From Microterricola viridarii (GTDB taxonomy: Bacteria > Actinomycetota > Actinomycetes > Actinomycetales > Microbacteriaceae): 64,000 nt of DNA. Below, piece by piece: positions 37,027-45,212 of the stretch; the stretch's first letter is position 1, and each line of letters begins with the position of its first letter. The notes under the pieces were generated by a model. The model was not told the DNA's origin, ran no database searches, and worked only from the letters and a program-made list of their open reading frames with translations. Location of the stretch: NCBI RefSeq assembly GCF_001542775.1, contig NZ_CP014145.1, positions 1,240,001 to 1,304,000 of the forward strand, written 5' to 3'. The translations under genes were made by a program, and so were the position numbers.

Positions 37027-37778
37027 GCGAGGATCGCGTCGACGGCCGCGTCGCCGCGGAGTTCCCGCATTCGTTCGATCACCCGGTCGACGGCCGGAAT
37101 GGTGAGCGAGGCGCAGACCACGCTGTTGGCGCCCAGCGACTCCAGGCCGCCTGCACGGATACGGATGACCTCCCAGCCGACCTCGGCCAGTGCGTCGTCC
37201 TTCTCTCGGTCGGAGGCCTGCTTGAGGCCGCGGTGCGCGCGCCTGCTGCGACCCGGGTCGTCGTACTCGACGGCGATGCGGAGCGCGGGTATCACGATGT
37301 CGGGCCACGCCTCCTGCCGTCCGTAGAACATGCGCGCCAGCCGGATCGTATTGACACCGCGGGGCACCGTGATGCGCTCGGCCAGCAGCATCCGCAGTCG
37401 CTGCTCTGTCATCGATGTGCGGGTGCGCAAGCCCGCATTCATCGACGCAACGCCGGCCTCCCGCACGGCGGCCGCGCCGCTCGCGTTGCGGATGCACTTG
37501 GCGCAGCTTGGCCCGCTCAGCATGGCAAGCACGGTGGCCTGGTAGCGGTCGTGGCCGCGCGGGCACACCCAGGTGTACTCGGCACCAACCCGGGTCTCAT
37601 TCGCCAGCAGCGCCCGCTCTGGCGGGGCGACCTTGCGCAGGAGCTCAGCGCGGGAGCGCTGGGTCTCGGCGATCAGCATGCAGAGCGGGCAGGCACGCTG
37701 CAGGGTGAGCACGCGCGACCCGTCCTCCGCCGCAGCGGCGCTCGCGCCGTGCCCGCATCGGAAACTCACCGCAACCAT
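37023..37778 (-). CDS. Zinc-ribbon protein with Vsr/DUF559-like nuclease fold
   Basis: 251 residues. Two putative zinc clusters: C8/C30/C33 (with H10) and C72-H76-C92-C95, the second in the DUF4379-like pattern WVCPRGHDRYQATV...CAKC. The C-terminal part looks like a Vsr/DUF559 endonuclease: E127 in TEQRLRMLL, D160 in WPDIVI, E171-Y-D173, and D190-REK193, ending GWEVIRIR. Possible roles are DNA repair or restriction of modified or foreign DNA; no methylase or other defence gene is adjacent. ATG 37778 follows AGGGAAA. The stop is shared as CTAG with the ABC gene. Confidence 0.7.
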   Translation of the reverse strand: MVAVSFRCGHGASAAAAEDGSRVLTLQRACPLCMLIAETQRSRAELLRKVAPPERALLANETRVGAEYTWVCPRGHDRYQATVLAMLSGPSCAKCIRNASGAAAVREAGVASMNAGLRTRTSMTEQRLRMLLAERITVPRGVNTIRLARMFYGRQEAWPDIVIPALRIAVEYDDPGRSRRAHRGLKQASDREKDDALAEVGWEVIRIRAGGLESLGANSVVCASLTIPAVDRVIERMRELRGDAAVDAILA

Positions 37779-37911
37779 CCCGATTTCCCTTCGTCGACCC
37801 GCAAGCAGGCTACCCCGCTCCGCCGACACCGGCGTGTGCGCTTGACCCCAAACGGGGGTCAACGCACAATGGGCACGTAGACGAGCTGAGTCTCCCGGTG
37901 AAAGGCGAACG

Positions 37912-38445
37912 ATGAGCGACCCGAACGATCTCCCGCACGACTCCGCGGAGCCGATTCCTGCAGAACCCGCCCAACGGACGGAGGAGTTCTCGGTGGCGCC
38001 CGCGGAATCGGAGTCGGAAGCCGACGAGCGCTCGGCCGCCGATGCGCCTGCCCGGCAGTCGCTCAGCGCCGACCAGAACATTCGACTGATGATCGTTGTC
38101 ATCGTCGGCGTCGTCGCGCTGTTCTTCGCCTTCGGCCTGCTGGCGTTGTTCAGCCCGACCTCGGCCAGCGTCGCGGCACTGGCTGTGATCGCGACACCGA
38201 TCGCGTCGATCGTCGCCGCCTACTACGGCATCACGTTGAGCATCCAGCAGGTGCGCGCCGCTCAGGCGGAGCGCGCGCTCGCGTTGGACCGGCTCGCGGC
38301 CGCGGAGCAGTCTGCCCGCGAGTCCGATGTGTGGGCGGCCCAGCTGGAATCCGCACTGCGGGTCGCGAAGGTGAAGCTGAACGCCGCCAGGGTGCCGAGC
38401 GTGGACGTGGACCGCGCTGCCGGGGTCGACGCCGACTTCTTCTAG
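37912..38445 (+). CDS. Membrane protein with coiled-coil-like tail, unknown
   Basis: 177 residues: acidic, Ser/Ala-rich N-terminal 50, two transmembrane helices (about 58-80 and 84-108), then an Ala/Glu/Arg-rich helix (about 112-160) with coiled-coil potential. No recognised family. GTGAAAGG lies upstream of the ATG. Its TAG overlaps the stop of the convergent MpaB-like gene. Confidence 0.65.
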   Translation: MSDPNDLPHDSAEPIPAEPAQRTEEFSVAPAESESEADERSAADAPARQSLSADQNIRLMIVVIVGVVALFFAFGLLALFSPTSASVAALAVIATPIASIVAAYYGITLSIQQVRAAQAERALALDRLAAAEQSARESDVWAAQLESALRVAKVKLNAARVPSVDVDRAAGVDADFF

Positions 38446-39284
38446 CCCGCGGCGCCCTGCCGGGCGATCTTGCGGCGCACGCGGGCCAGCGCGCGGTCGC
38501 GGGGGAGGTGCCGCAGGCGTCGCGGCAGCCGCGGGTACAGGGCCCGGACGACGGCGAGGGTGCGCTCGAAGCGGGCCTGCTGGCGGGCATCCCACGGCAG
38601 GTCGTGCAGCTCACGCACGCTGACCGGCAGCATGCCGATGCTGAGCAGGCGGATGAGCGGCATGGCCCCGCGGAACGCCACGGGCAACGTGCGGGGGTTC
38701 AGCAGCGAGGCGATCACCGCGGCGCTCTCCGGAGTTGCCTGCAACGCGGCGAGCGCGTCGCCCCAGTACTGCTCGAACGCCTCCCTGTCTGCCGGCCAGT
38801 GCTCGACCGGCATCTGCAGGCGGGCACCCAACGCGGCGTAGTCGCGGTAGACGGCCTCGCCCGACGCGGCGTCGAGCGGGCGGAGCAGGTGCTCCTGCAC
38901 CTGCATGGCGGCGTAGTACAGGGTCGCGGCCACCCAGAGCTGCAACCGCGGATCGAAAGCGTTGTACCCGGGCGTCGACTCCCGGTCGTGCACGGGGCCG
39001 TGCGCGCGGTTGACGCCGCGCACCACGAAGTCGACCATCGCCTGATCGCCGAAGGCCACCGTGTATACGTAGTCCAGGGTGCCGAACAGCCGGTCCAGCG
39101 GGCGCCCGGTGAAGTCGCTGTGCCGGGCGACACCGCGGCCAACGGCCGGGTGCGCCAGCTGCAGCAGGATCGCCGCGCCGCCGCCCGCGAGTAGCGCAGC
39201 CTCGCCCGCCACATCGGCCAGGCGGAGGGGCGCGGCCGCAGTCGCGGGGTGGGGTGGCTGGGCGGGCGTAGGCATCCCTTGCAC
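38442..39284 (-). CDS. Oxygenase-MpaB family protein (DUF2236)
   Basis: 280 residues of the MpaB/latex-clearing-type DUF2236 family, proposed haem-binding oxygenases. Typical features: LLQLAHPAVGRGVARHSDF (H45 and H55 are candidate haem ligands), RLFGTLDYVYTVAFGD, VNRAHGPVHD. GTG 39284 is chosen because GGAGG lies 5-6 nt upstream; an in-frame ATG at 39275 lacks a site. Substrate unknown. Confidence 0.82.
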   Translation of the reverse strand: MQGMPTPAQPPHPATAAAPLRLADVAGEAALLAGGGAAILLQLAHPAVGRGVARHSDFTGRPLDRLFGTLDYVYTVAFGDQAMVDFVVRGVNRAHGPVHDRESTPGYNAFDPRLQLWVAATLYYAAMQVQEHLLRPLDAASGEAVYRDYAALGARLQMPVEHWPADREAFEQYWGDALAALQATPESAAVIASLLNPRTLPVAFRGAMPLIRLLSIGMLPVSVRELHDLPWDARQQARFERTLAVVRALYPRLPRRLRHLPRDRALARVRRKIARQGAAG

Positions 39285-39357
39285 GGTACCTCCTCAGCCT
39301 GAACGTCGGGGGAGCAGCGCGGGGGACCGCCCAGCCGGCTCGGTTACACTCGCTCCA

Positions 39358-40557
39358 ATGGCCAGAGCACCCCGGAACCGCGTCACGATCGCCACCCTGC
39401 TGATGCTGCCACTCCTGCTCGGCTCCACCGCCTGCGCCAGTCCGGGCGTCGGTGGCGCACAGCCCGCGCACACCCCGAGCGCCACGCCGAGCACGACATC
39501 AACCCCCGTCGCCCCGCCGGACGCCGCCGAGCTCGCGCTGGCCGCGATGCCGCTCGAGCAGAAGATCTCCTCCCTTCTCATGCTGCACGCGCCCGGCACC
39601 GACGGAGCGGCACTCCGCGCCTTCGTGGACCGCTACCGGCTCGGCGGGCTGATCCTGATGGGCGACAACATGCCCGGCGGCACCGACGCGACAGACCTCG
39701 CCGCGCTCGGCGCGCTCACCGCCACAATCCGTGGCACAGACGCGTTCCCGCCGCTCATCGGCATCGATCAGGAGGGCGGCGACGTCATGCGCATCGGCCC
39801 CGACCCGGCACCGGGCGCCGACACGCTGCGCGGCATGCCGGCCGCGGCCACCGCCGACGCCTTCCGGGCTCGCTCCGAACTACTGGCGAGCGCCGGCATC
39901 GCCGTGAATTTCGGCGTGGTCGCCGACGTCAGCGCCGACCCTGGCTCCTTCATCTACACGCGATCCTTCGGGTCGGACGCCGCGGCCAGCAGCGAGCGGG
40001 TGGCCTCCGCTGTAGCCGGTGAGAAGAACCACGTGCTCAGCACGCTCAAGCACTTCCCGGGTCACGGCGCAGCCCCCGGCGACTCCCACCACACCGTGCC
40101 GAGCAGCGCGATGGGGCTGGAGGAGTGGCGCGCCACCGAGGCACCTCCGTTCCGGGCGGGCATCGACGCCGGCGCCGAGCTCGTGATGTTCGGGCATCTC
40201 GCCTACGACGCCATCGATGCGGCGCCCGCCAGCCTCTCACCGGAATGGCATCGCCTGCTCCGTGAGGAACTGGGCTTCACTGGCCTGGCCATCACCGACG
40301 ACATGCGGATGCTGCAGGATTCCGGCGACCCGCGCTACGCGGACCCCGTCGCGAACACCATCGCGGCGTTCGCAGCGGGCAACGACGTGGTGCTGCTGAC
40401 CCTGCCGGCCGACCCTGCCACCGTCGGGGTGGATATCGACGCGATGATCGCCGGCGTCGCGGCGGCCGTGCGCACCGGCGCGATCGATGCCGCCCAGATC
40501 GACGATTCCGTGCTCGCCGTTCTGCGCGTCAAAGAAAATCTGAATAGTTCGGAATAA
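39358..40557 (+). CDS. GH3 beta-N-acetylhexosaminidase-like lipoprotein (NagZ-like)
   Basis: 399 residues: signal peptide with lipobox STAC (C26), Thr/Pro linker, then a GH3 barrel with IGIDQEGG near 138, KHFPGHG near 230-236, the catalytic GDSHH dyad and the nucleophile aspartate in ITDDMRM near 311. It would trim GlcNAc from cell-wall fragments outside the membrane. No ribosome-binding site; a TACACT (39345-39350) lies 7 nt before the ATG, indicating a leaderless transcript. Confidence 0.92.
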   Translation: MARAPRNRVTIATLLMLPLLLGSTACASPGVGGAQPAHTPSATPSTTSTPVAPPDAAELALAAMPLEQKISSLLMLHAPGTDGAALRAFVDRYRLGGLILMGDNMPGGTDATDLAALGALTATIRGTDAFPPLIGIDQEGGDVMRIGPDPAPGADTLRGMPAAATADAFRARSELLASAGIAVNFGVVADVSADPGSFIYTRSFGSDAAASSERVASAVAGEKNHVLSTLKHFPGHGAAPGDSHHTVPSSAMGLEEWRATEAPPFRAGIDAGAELVMFGHLAYDAIDAAPASLSPEWHRLLREELGFTGLAITDDMRMLQDSGDPRYADPVANTIAAFAAGNDVVLLTLPADPATVGVDIDAMIAGVAAAVRTGAIDAAQIDDSVLAVLRVKENLNSSE

Positions 40558-40628
40558 CAATCTAGGAGCATGCGTTTGCATACATCACGGCCGACGCACC
40601 GGCCCTCGATTCTCAAGAAAGTAGCTTC

Positions 40629-41189
40629 ATGACTGCAACGCTCGAAACCACCATCCCCGGCTACCGCGCAGGCACCTGGGTCATCGACCCGACGCACAGC
40701 GAGGTCGGATTCAGCATCCGTCACCTGATGATCAGCAAGGTCAAGGGCAAGTTCGAGCGCTTCAACGCCACGTTCGTCACCGCAGAGAACCCCCTCGAGT
40801 CCACCGTCACCGCGTCGGCCGAGGTCACCTCTGTGAACACGAACGAGCCCACCCGCGACGGCCACCTCCGCACCGGCGACTTCTTCGAGGCCGAGACCTA
40901 CCCGACCATCGACTTCGTGTCGACCGGTGTCCGCGTTGAGAAGGGCGACTTCCTCGTCGACGGCAATCTCACCATGAAGGGCGTGACCAAGCCCGTCACG
41001 TTCGAGTTCGACTTCGGCGGCTTCGGCACCGACCCCTACGGCAACTACAAGGCCGGCGCCACCGCGAAGACCACTGTCAACCGCGAGGACTTCGGCCTCA
41101 CCTACAACGCGGCCCTCGAGACCGGCGGAATGCTGCTCGGCGACACCGTCACGATCTCGCTCGAGCTGCAGGCAGCGCTCGAGCAGTAA
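40629..41189 (+). CDS. YceI family lipid-binding protein
   Basis: 186-residue lipocalin-like protein that binds polyisoprenoids in characterised members: WVIDPTHSEVGFSIRHLMISKVKGKF at the N terminus, TNEPTRDGHLRTGDFFE, LTMKGVTKPV. It lacks a signal peptide, as is common in actinobacteria. Preceded by 70 bp with an AAGAAAG element before the ATG and followed by a strong terminator, so it is monocistronic. Confidence 0.92.
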   Translation: MTATLETTIPGYRAGTWVIDPTHSEVGFSIRHLMISKVKGKFERFNATFVTAENPLESTVTASAEVTSVNTNEPTRDGHLRTGDFFEAETYPTIDFVSTGVRVEKGDFLVDGNLTMKGVTKPVTFEFDFGGFGTDPYGNYKAGATAKTTVNREDFGLTYNAALETGGMLLGDTVTISLELQAALEQ

Positions 41190-41207
41190 TCGGCATCATC
41201 GTCTGAG

Positions 41208-41250
41208 CAGGGCGCCCCGGCTTCGGCCGGGGCGCCCTGTTTCTGTTTGT
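41208..41250 (+). terminator. Terminator after the YceI gene
   Basis: A perfect 14-bp stem, CAGGGCGCCCCGGC / GCCGGGGCGCCCTG (41208-41221 and 41226-41239), with a UUCG loop, followed by TTTCTGTTTGT. Confidence 0.93.
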
Positions 41251-41309
41251 CGCTGAATCGCACCCGACGCTCAGGGATCTCACATCAAGGGTCGTTCAGG
41301 GTTGAGTGC

Positions 41310-42266
41310 ATGCCAGGATTCCCCAGCGCCGCCCGAACGGGCAGAACACGGCCACCGGCGAGGCGCGCCGCGGCCCGCGTCGTCGCTGTCGCCGCGCTCG
41401 CCCTGGCCGCGGCGATCCTGCTGCACCCCGTGATCCCCGGCGCAGTCGGCACCGCCATCGCAACGGTGTTGCCGTGGCTGGGCCTCGTGGTGCTTGCCCT
41501 GCTCGTCGTCGCCCTGCTCACGCGTCGACGGGTGTGGATCGTCACATTGGTGCCCCTCGTCGCCTGGCTGGCTCTCGTCGCGCCGCTCGCGGTGCCGCTG
41601 CAGGACGTTCCGGCCGCGCAAGCCGGGGAGTACTCGATGACCGTTGCCAGCCAGAACGTCGAGGCCGGCTCCGGCGGCGCCGCCGAGTCGGCGCTGACCC
41701 TGGCTGCCCAGGATGCCGACGTGATCGCGCTGGAGGAGATGGACGGCGCCGCGCGGGCAGAGGTGCGGGAAGCCATCGACGGGGACTACCCCTACTTGTA
41801 CACGGTGGGAACGGTCGGCCTGTGGAGCCGGTACCCCATCGTCAACGAGCAGCCTCTCGAGCTCGGCCTCGGCTGGAACCGCGCGCTGGCCGCCGACCTC
41901 GAGACGCCGAGCGGCCTGGTGAGCATCTACGTGGTGCACGCCGCATCCCTGCGCCCCGGAGCCCAGAGCGACCGCGACGGCATGCTCGCCCGGCTCGCCG
42001 AGATCGTCGCCCAGGACGAGAACGAGCGGGTGCTCGTCGTCGGTGACTTCAACGCCACCGTCACCGACCCCGCCATGCGCGCCCTGCAACGCACGGTGCG
42101 CGAGCCCAACCAGTCGAAAGCCTCGCTCGGGTTCACCTGGCCCAGCACGGCGCCGATCGCACGGATCGACCACATCTTCCAGGCCGGGTTGACGCCGCTG
42201 GAGAGCTCCGTGCTGCAAGCCGGAAACAGCGACCACCGCGCCGTGCTCAGCCGCTTCGGCTTCTAA
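41310..42266 (+). CDS. Membrane-anchored endonuclease/exonuclease/phosphatase (EEP) family protein
   Basis: 318 residues: three N-terminal hydrophobic helices (about 22-98), then a DNase I-like EEP domain outside the membrane with VASQNVEAG (near 113), ALEEMD, VVGDFNATVTDP and a C-terminal SDHRAV, which supply the metal and catalytic residues. Substrate could be nucleic acid, phospholipid or inositol phosphate. ATG 41310 has only a weak upstream site. Its 3' end overlaps the convergent TMEM175-type gene by 20 bp. Confidence 0.83.
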   Translation: MPGFPSAARTGRTRPPARRAAARVVAVAALALAAAILLHPVIPGAVGTAIATVLPWLGLVVLALLVVALLTRRRVWIVTLVPLVAWLALVAPLAVPLQDVPAAQAGEYSMTVASQNVEAGSGGAAESALTLAAQDADVIALEEMDGAARAEVREAIDGDYPYLYTVGTVGLWSRYPIVNEQPLELGLGWNRALAADLETPSGLVSIYVVHAASLRPGAQSDRDGMLARLAEIVAQDENERVLVVGDFNATVTDPAMRALQRTVREPNQSKASLGFTWPSTAPIARIDHIFQAGLTPLESSVLQAGNSDHRAVLSRFGF

Positions 42267-42873
42267 GCCCCAGCCGGGAGAGGGCGGTGCCGACCAGCGG
42301 GCTCACCGCGAAGGCGAGGAACGCCCACGAGCCGATGAACGGCGCCAGCACAACCACGACGACACCGGCCAGGAGCGCGCCGAACGCCCTCCGGCCACTC
42401 TGGCGCACCTCGGCATCCGTCATGTCGTCGAGCAGGCCGCGCGAGCGCTTCGCGACGTACTGCCAGAGCACCCAGCCCAAGACCAGCACGCACAGGAAGT
42501 TGAGCGGCAGCGCGAGACGCCCGATCAGCATGTCGCCGAAGTCGGCGTTCAAGGTCGTCGTGAACGGGATGAGCACAATGCCGAGCAGGCGCAGGGAGTT
42601 GAGCCAGAGCACCGTGCTGTCGACGCGCCTGATGTGCTCGAACTGGCTCGCGTGCACCATCCACAGCATGCAGAGCAGCAGGAAGCTGATGACGAAACTC
42701 AGCACGCTGTCGGAGATCGAGCCGAGTGCGTGCCAAAGCTGGTCATTGCTGGTGATCGCACCGAGGTGGTCGATCGAGAGGTCGAGCACCAGGAGCGTTG
42801 CCGCGATGGCGAACACGCCGTCCGAGAACGCCTCCAGGCGTCGCGGCGACTGCGTGCCAGCCTCCTCAGTCAC
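42247..42873 (-). CDS. TMEM175/DUF1211 family potassium channel-like protein
   Basis: 208 residues, about six hydrophobic helices, with the family hallmark RLEAFSDGVFAIAATLLVLD in the first helix (FSDG motif). Bacterial TMEM175 proteins are K+-selective channels. GTG 42873 start, overlapping the end of the upstream FUSC-type gene by 8 bp, so the two are co-transcribed. Confidence 0.88.
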   Translation of the reverse strand: MTEEAGTQSPRRLEAFSDGVFAIAATLLVLDLSIDHLGAITSNDQLWHALGSISDSVLSFVISFLLLCMLWMVHASQFEHIRRVDSTVLWLNSLRLLGIVLIPFTTTLNADFGDMLIGRLALPLNFLCVLVLGWVLWQYVAKRSRGLLDDMTDAEVRQSGRRAFGALLAGVVVVVLAPFIGSWAFLAFAVSPLVGTALSRLGLRSRSG

Positions 42874-43894
42874 CGACGATCTCCTCCCGCACGCGGCGGA
42901 GGTCCTCCAGCAGCGAGCCGATCAAGATCCAGTGTTCGGGATGCGGCGTGGCGATGACGAGGGGAGCGGTGAGCGCCAGCGGCTCCGGCTCCTGCTCTGC
43001 CTGCTCGGCGGTGACGTCGTCCGGCTCGAACAGCAGGCGCAGGTCGTGTGCGGCCCGTCTCAGCTCGACAGCGATGGCGTGCACGGTCGGCTCCTCGCGC
43101 AGACTGTCGTCGTAGTGGTCACGCACCGCCCTCGTCATCCCGAGCACGCGGTTCACCAGCGGTGACAGGCGCGCCAGCAACGCTGCCTCCGCCTCCACGG
43201 CGCCGCCGAAACGCGATCGCCGCGGGTTGAAGGCGAGGCTCTCCCTGCCCTGGGTCACGGCATCGCTCGCCTTCGCCTGCATGGGCCGCAGCAGCCGGGC
43301 GTTCAGCAGCAGCTCCTCGAGCTGGGCGGGGCGCATCGGCTCCTCGAGCGCCCCGGCGAGCCGTTCGATCGTGGCGGCGAGCTCTCGCCCGAGTGCGGTC
43401 ACGCTCTCTTGGGCGGGTGTAAGCAGCACGGGTGGGGCGATGCTGATCGCGACGATGAAACCGACGGTGGCGCCGATCAGCGTCTCGATGATCCGCTCGG
43501 CCGCGTAGCCGGGCGTCGTCGTGCCGAGAGCCAGCACAAGCATGGCGCTGATCGGGATCTGGTTGGCGGATGCTGGCGTGAGCCGCAGCGCCCAGCCGAT
43601 GAAGATGGAGACGACGATGGTCGTCAGGATGATCCACTCGCTGCCGCCGAACAGCTGGGCGATGACGGTGGCGACGATCACGCCGGCGATGACCCCGACG
43701 GAGCGTTCGATGGCCCGGCCGAGGGTCTGGTTCACGCTCGGTTGCACGACGAGCAGCGCCGCGATCGCGGCGAAAATCGGCAGGTCGGTTGGCAGCAGGA
43801 ACTGGGCGATCACCCAGGCCAGCACCGAGGCGAACGCCACCTTCGTCACTTGCAACAGCGGCAGCCGGCTGGACGCCTGGATGCGAGAAGTCAT
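42866..43894 (-). CDS. FUSC/ArAE family membrane protein
   Basis: 342 residues: six N-terminal hydrophobic helices (about 15-160) with QPSVNQTLGRAIERSVGVIAG, typical of the aromatic acid exporter/fusaric acid resistance (FUSC) family, and a long helical cytoplasmic C-terminal half. ATG 43894 has GAGG 8 nt upstream; the in-frame GTG at 43900 is too close to that site. Upstream partner of the TMEM175-type channel; separated by 15 nt from the AlkZ-like gene. Confidence 0.83.
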   Translation of the reverse strand: MTSRIQASSRLPLLQVTKVAFASVLAWVIAQFLLPTDLPIFAAIAALLVVQPSVNQTLGRAIERSVGVIAGVIVATVIAQLFGGSEWIILTTIVVSIFIGWALRLTPASANQIPISAMLVLALGTTTPGYAAERIIETLIGATVGFIVAISIAPPVLLTPAQESVTALGRELAATIERLAGALEEPMRPAQLEELLLNARLLRPMQAKASDAVTQGRESLAFNPRRSRFGGAVEAEAALLARLSPLVNRVLGMTRAVRDHYDDSLREEPTVHAIAVELRRAAHDLRLLFEPDDVTAEQAEQEPEPLALTAPLVIATPHPEHWILIGSLLEDLRRVREEIVGD

Positions 43895-43909
43895 GCGCAC
43901 GTCCTCAGG

Positions 43910-45073
43910 CTACTGCCGCACCTGGCCGCGCACGTCGAGTTCGCCCGCACGCACGCCGAGGAAGTGGGCATACCGGTTGCCCGCGCGCCGCAGCGCGGCC
44001 ACCTGCGCCGCGCCCACCGGGCCGAACGGCTCGATGTCGATCTGCACGCCGCGCCCCGCTCCCGAGCCACCGGCCACGCGGCGCCGCCACGTGCCGACGA
44101 CCCTCCCTGCAACCACGACGATCGGCCGGAACACCCCGTTCTTGCCCGGAACGATGCGCTCCTGGTGTTCCAGGTCGGCCGAGGCCTGCCGGTCGCGATA
44201 GCCGAGGAAGTACTCGTCGAAGGCGGGCAGCAGCCAGGCGGATGCGGCGAAGCGGCGCCGTGCCGCGGCAATGTCGGCCGCGGCATCCGCGTCCGCGATG
44301 TCCAGCTCGGCCGGCATCCAGTAGCTCGTGTCGCCGATGACCCGCTCGACCAGCAGCGGGCGCGCGACCTGGAGCCCGCGTTTCGCCTCGGCGACGGTCA
44401 GCTTGCTCCACCAGACGAAGTCCTGCAGCGTGGCCGGCCCATGGCCGCGCAGGTAGCGGAGCAGGAACTCGGCGAAGGCCTCATCGGGCTCGAGCCGCCG
44501 CGGGTTTCGCACCCACTCGTCCAGCAGCACCAGGGCCTGCGCGTTGCCGGCGGTCGGGCCCCAGCAGAGCGTCCCCGTTTGGGCGAGGAACCAGATCAGG
44601 TGGTAGCCGCGGTTACCGGCGGTGCTGATACCGTTCCGCTCCAGCATGTCTTGGAACGCCGCGCGGGTGAGGCTCTGTCCGCCGGAGAGCGCCTCGACGG
44701 CCAGCTCCCGCGCGCGCTCATGCACAGCTGACGTCAGCCCTTGGGCCTCGTGGGTCGGCCGGGCCTGTGCGAGCAGGCGCGCGGTGGTGCACTGCTGCAT
44801 CCAACCGAGGTCCTCGCCCGGCACGAAATGCAGCGTTCCGCGCATCGGCCAGGAGCGCACGATCTCGCCGGCGTCGATCGCGGCGTCCAGCCCGGCCAGC
44901 GTGCTGCCGGGGGAGCGGACCCCGATCGCCCACTTCGCGGCGGCGAGATCCTGCGCCTGCAGCGCCAGCAGCGAGCCCACCACGGCGGCCGGCGCCGCGG
45001 CATCCGCTGGGAACAATCCCTGCGCCCTGGCCCGCAGCAGCGCGATCTCACGGTGTGCCGAATCCCTCGCCAT
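43910..45073 (-). CDS. AlkZ/YcaQ-like winged-helix protein (HTH_42), candidate DNA glycosylase
   Basis: 387 residues of the HTH_42 superfamily, tandem winged helices that include the interstrand-crosslink glycosylases AlkZ and YcaQ. The segment LLALQAQD at residues 35-42 matches the catalytic Gln-x-Gln motif (Q39, Q41). Also RGTLHFVPGEDLGWM, and a C-terminal PAFDEYFLGYRDR. ATG 45073 has no ribosome-binding site, but AATACT lies 6 nt upstream, fitting a leaderless transcript; longer starts exist at 45091 and 45196. No biosynthetic cluster is nearby, so a housekeeping repair role is more likely than self-resistance. Confidence 0.83.
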   Translation of the reverse strand: MARDSAHREIALLRARAQGLFPADAAAPAAVVGSLLALQAQDLAAAKWAIGVRSPGSTLAGLDAAIDAGEIVRSWPMRGTLHFVPGEDLGWMQQCTTARLLAQARPTHEAQGLTSAVHERARELAVEALSGGQSLTRAAFQDMLERNGISTAGNRGYHLIWFLAQTGTLCWGPTAGNAQALVLLDEWVRNPRRLEPDEAFAEFLLRYLRGHGPATLQDFVWWSKLTVAEAKRGLQVARPLLVERVIGDTSYWMPAELDIADADAAADIAAARRRFAASAWLLPAFDEYFLGYRDRQASADLEHQERIVPGKNGVFRPIVVVAGRVVGTWRRRVAGGSGAGRGVQIDIEPFGPVGAAQVAALRRAGNRYAHFLGVRAGELDVRGQVRQ

Positions 45074-45212
45074 CGCCCCAGTATTCTGCATCGGGCACTT
45101 GTGCAGGGTGAGCTTCGGTAGAATGGTGCGTTGCGCCTCATTTCGGATGACCGTGCGCACCCACCCCCACACTTCCCGGACACCCCCTGTCCCCAATCGA
45201 AACGGATGCGCC

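Noticed and set aside
45123..45212. Longer ABC-F start at ATG 45123
   Set aside because: Would add about 30 Thr/Pro/Arg-rich residues not expected in the family and begins within the -10 region.
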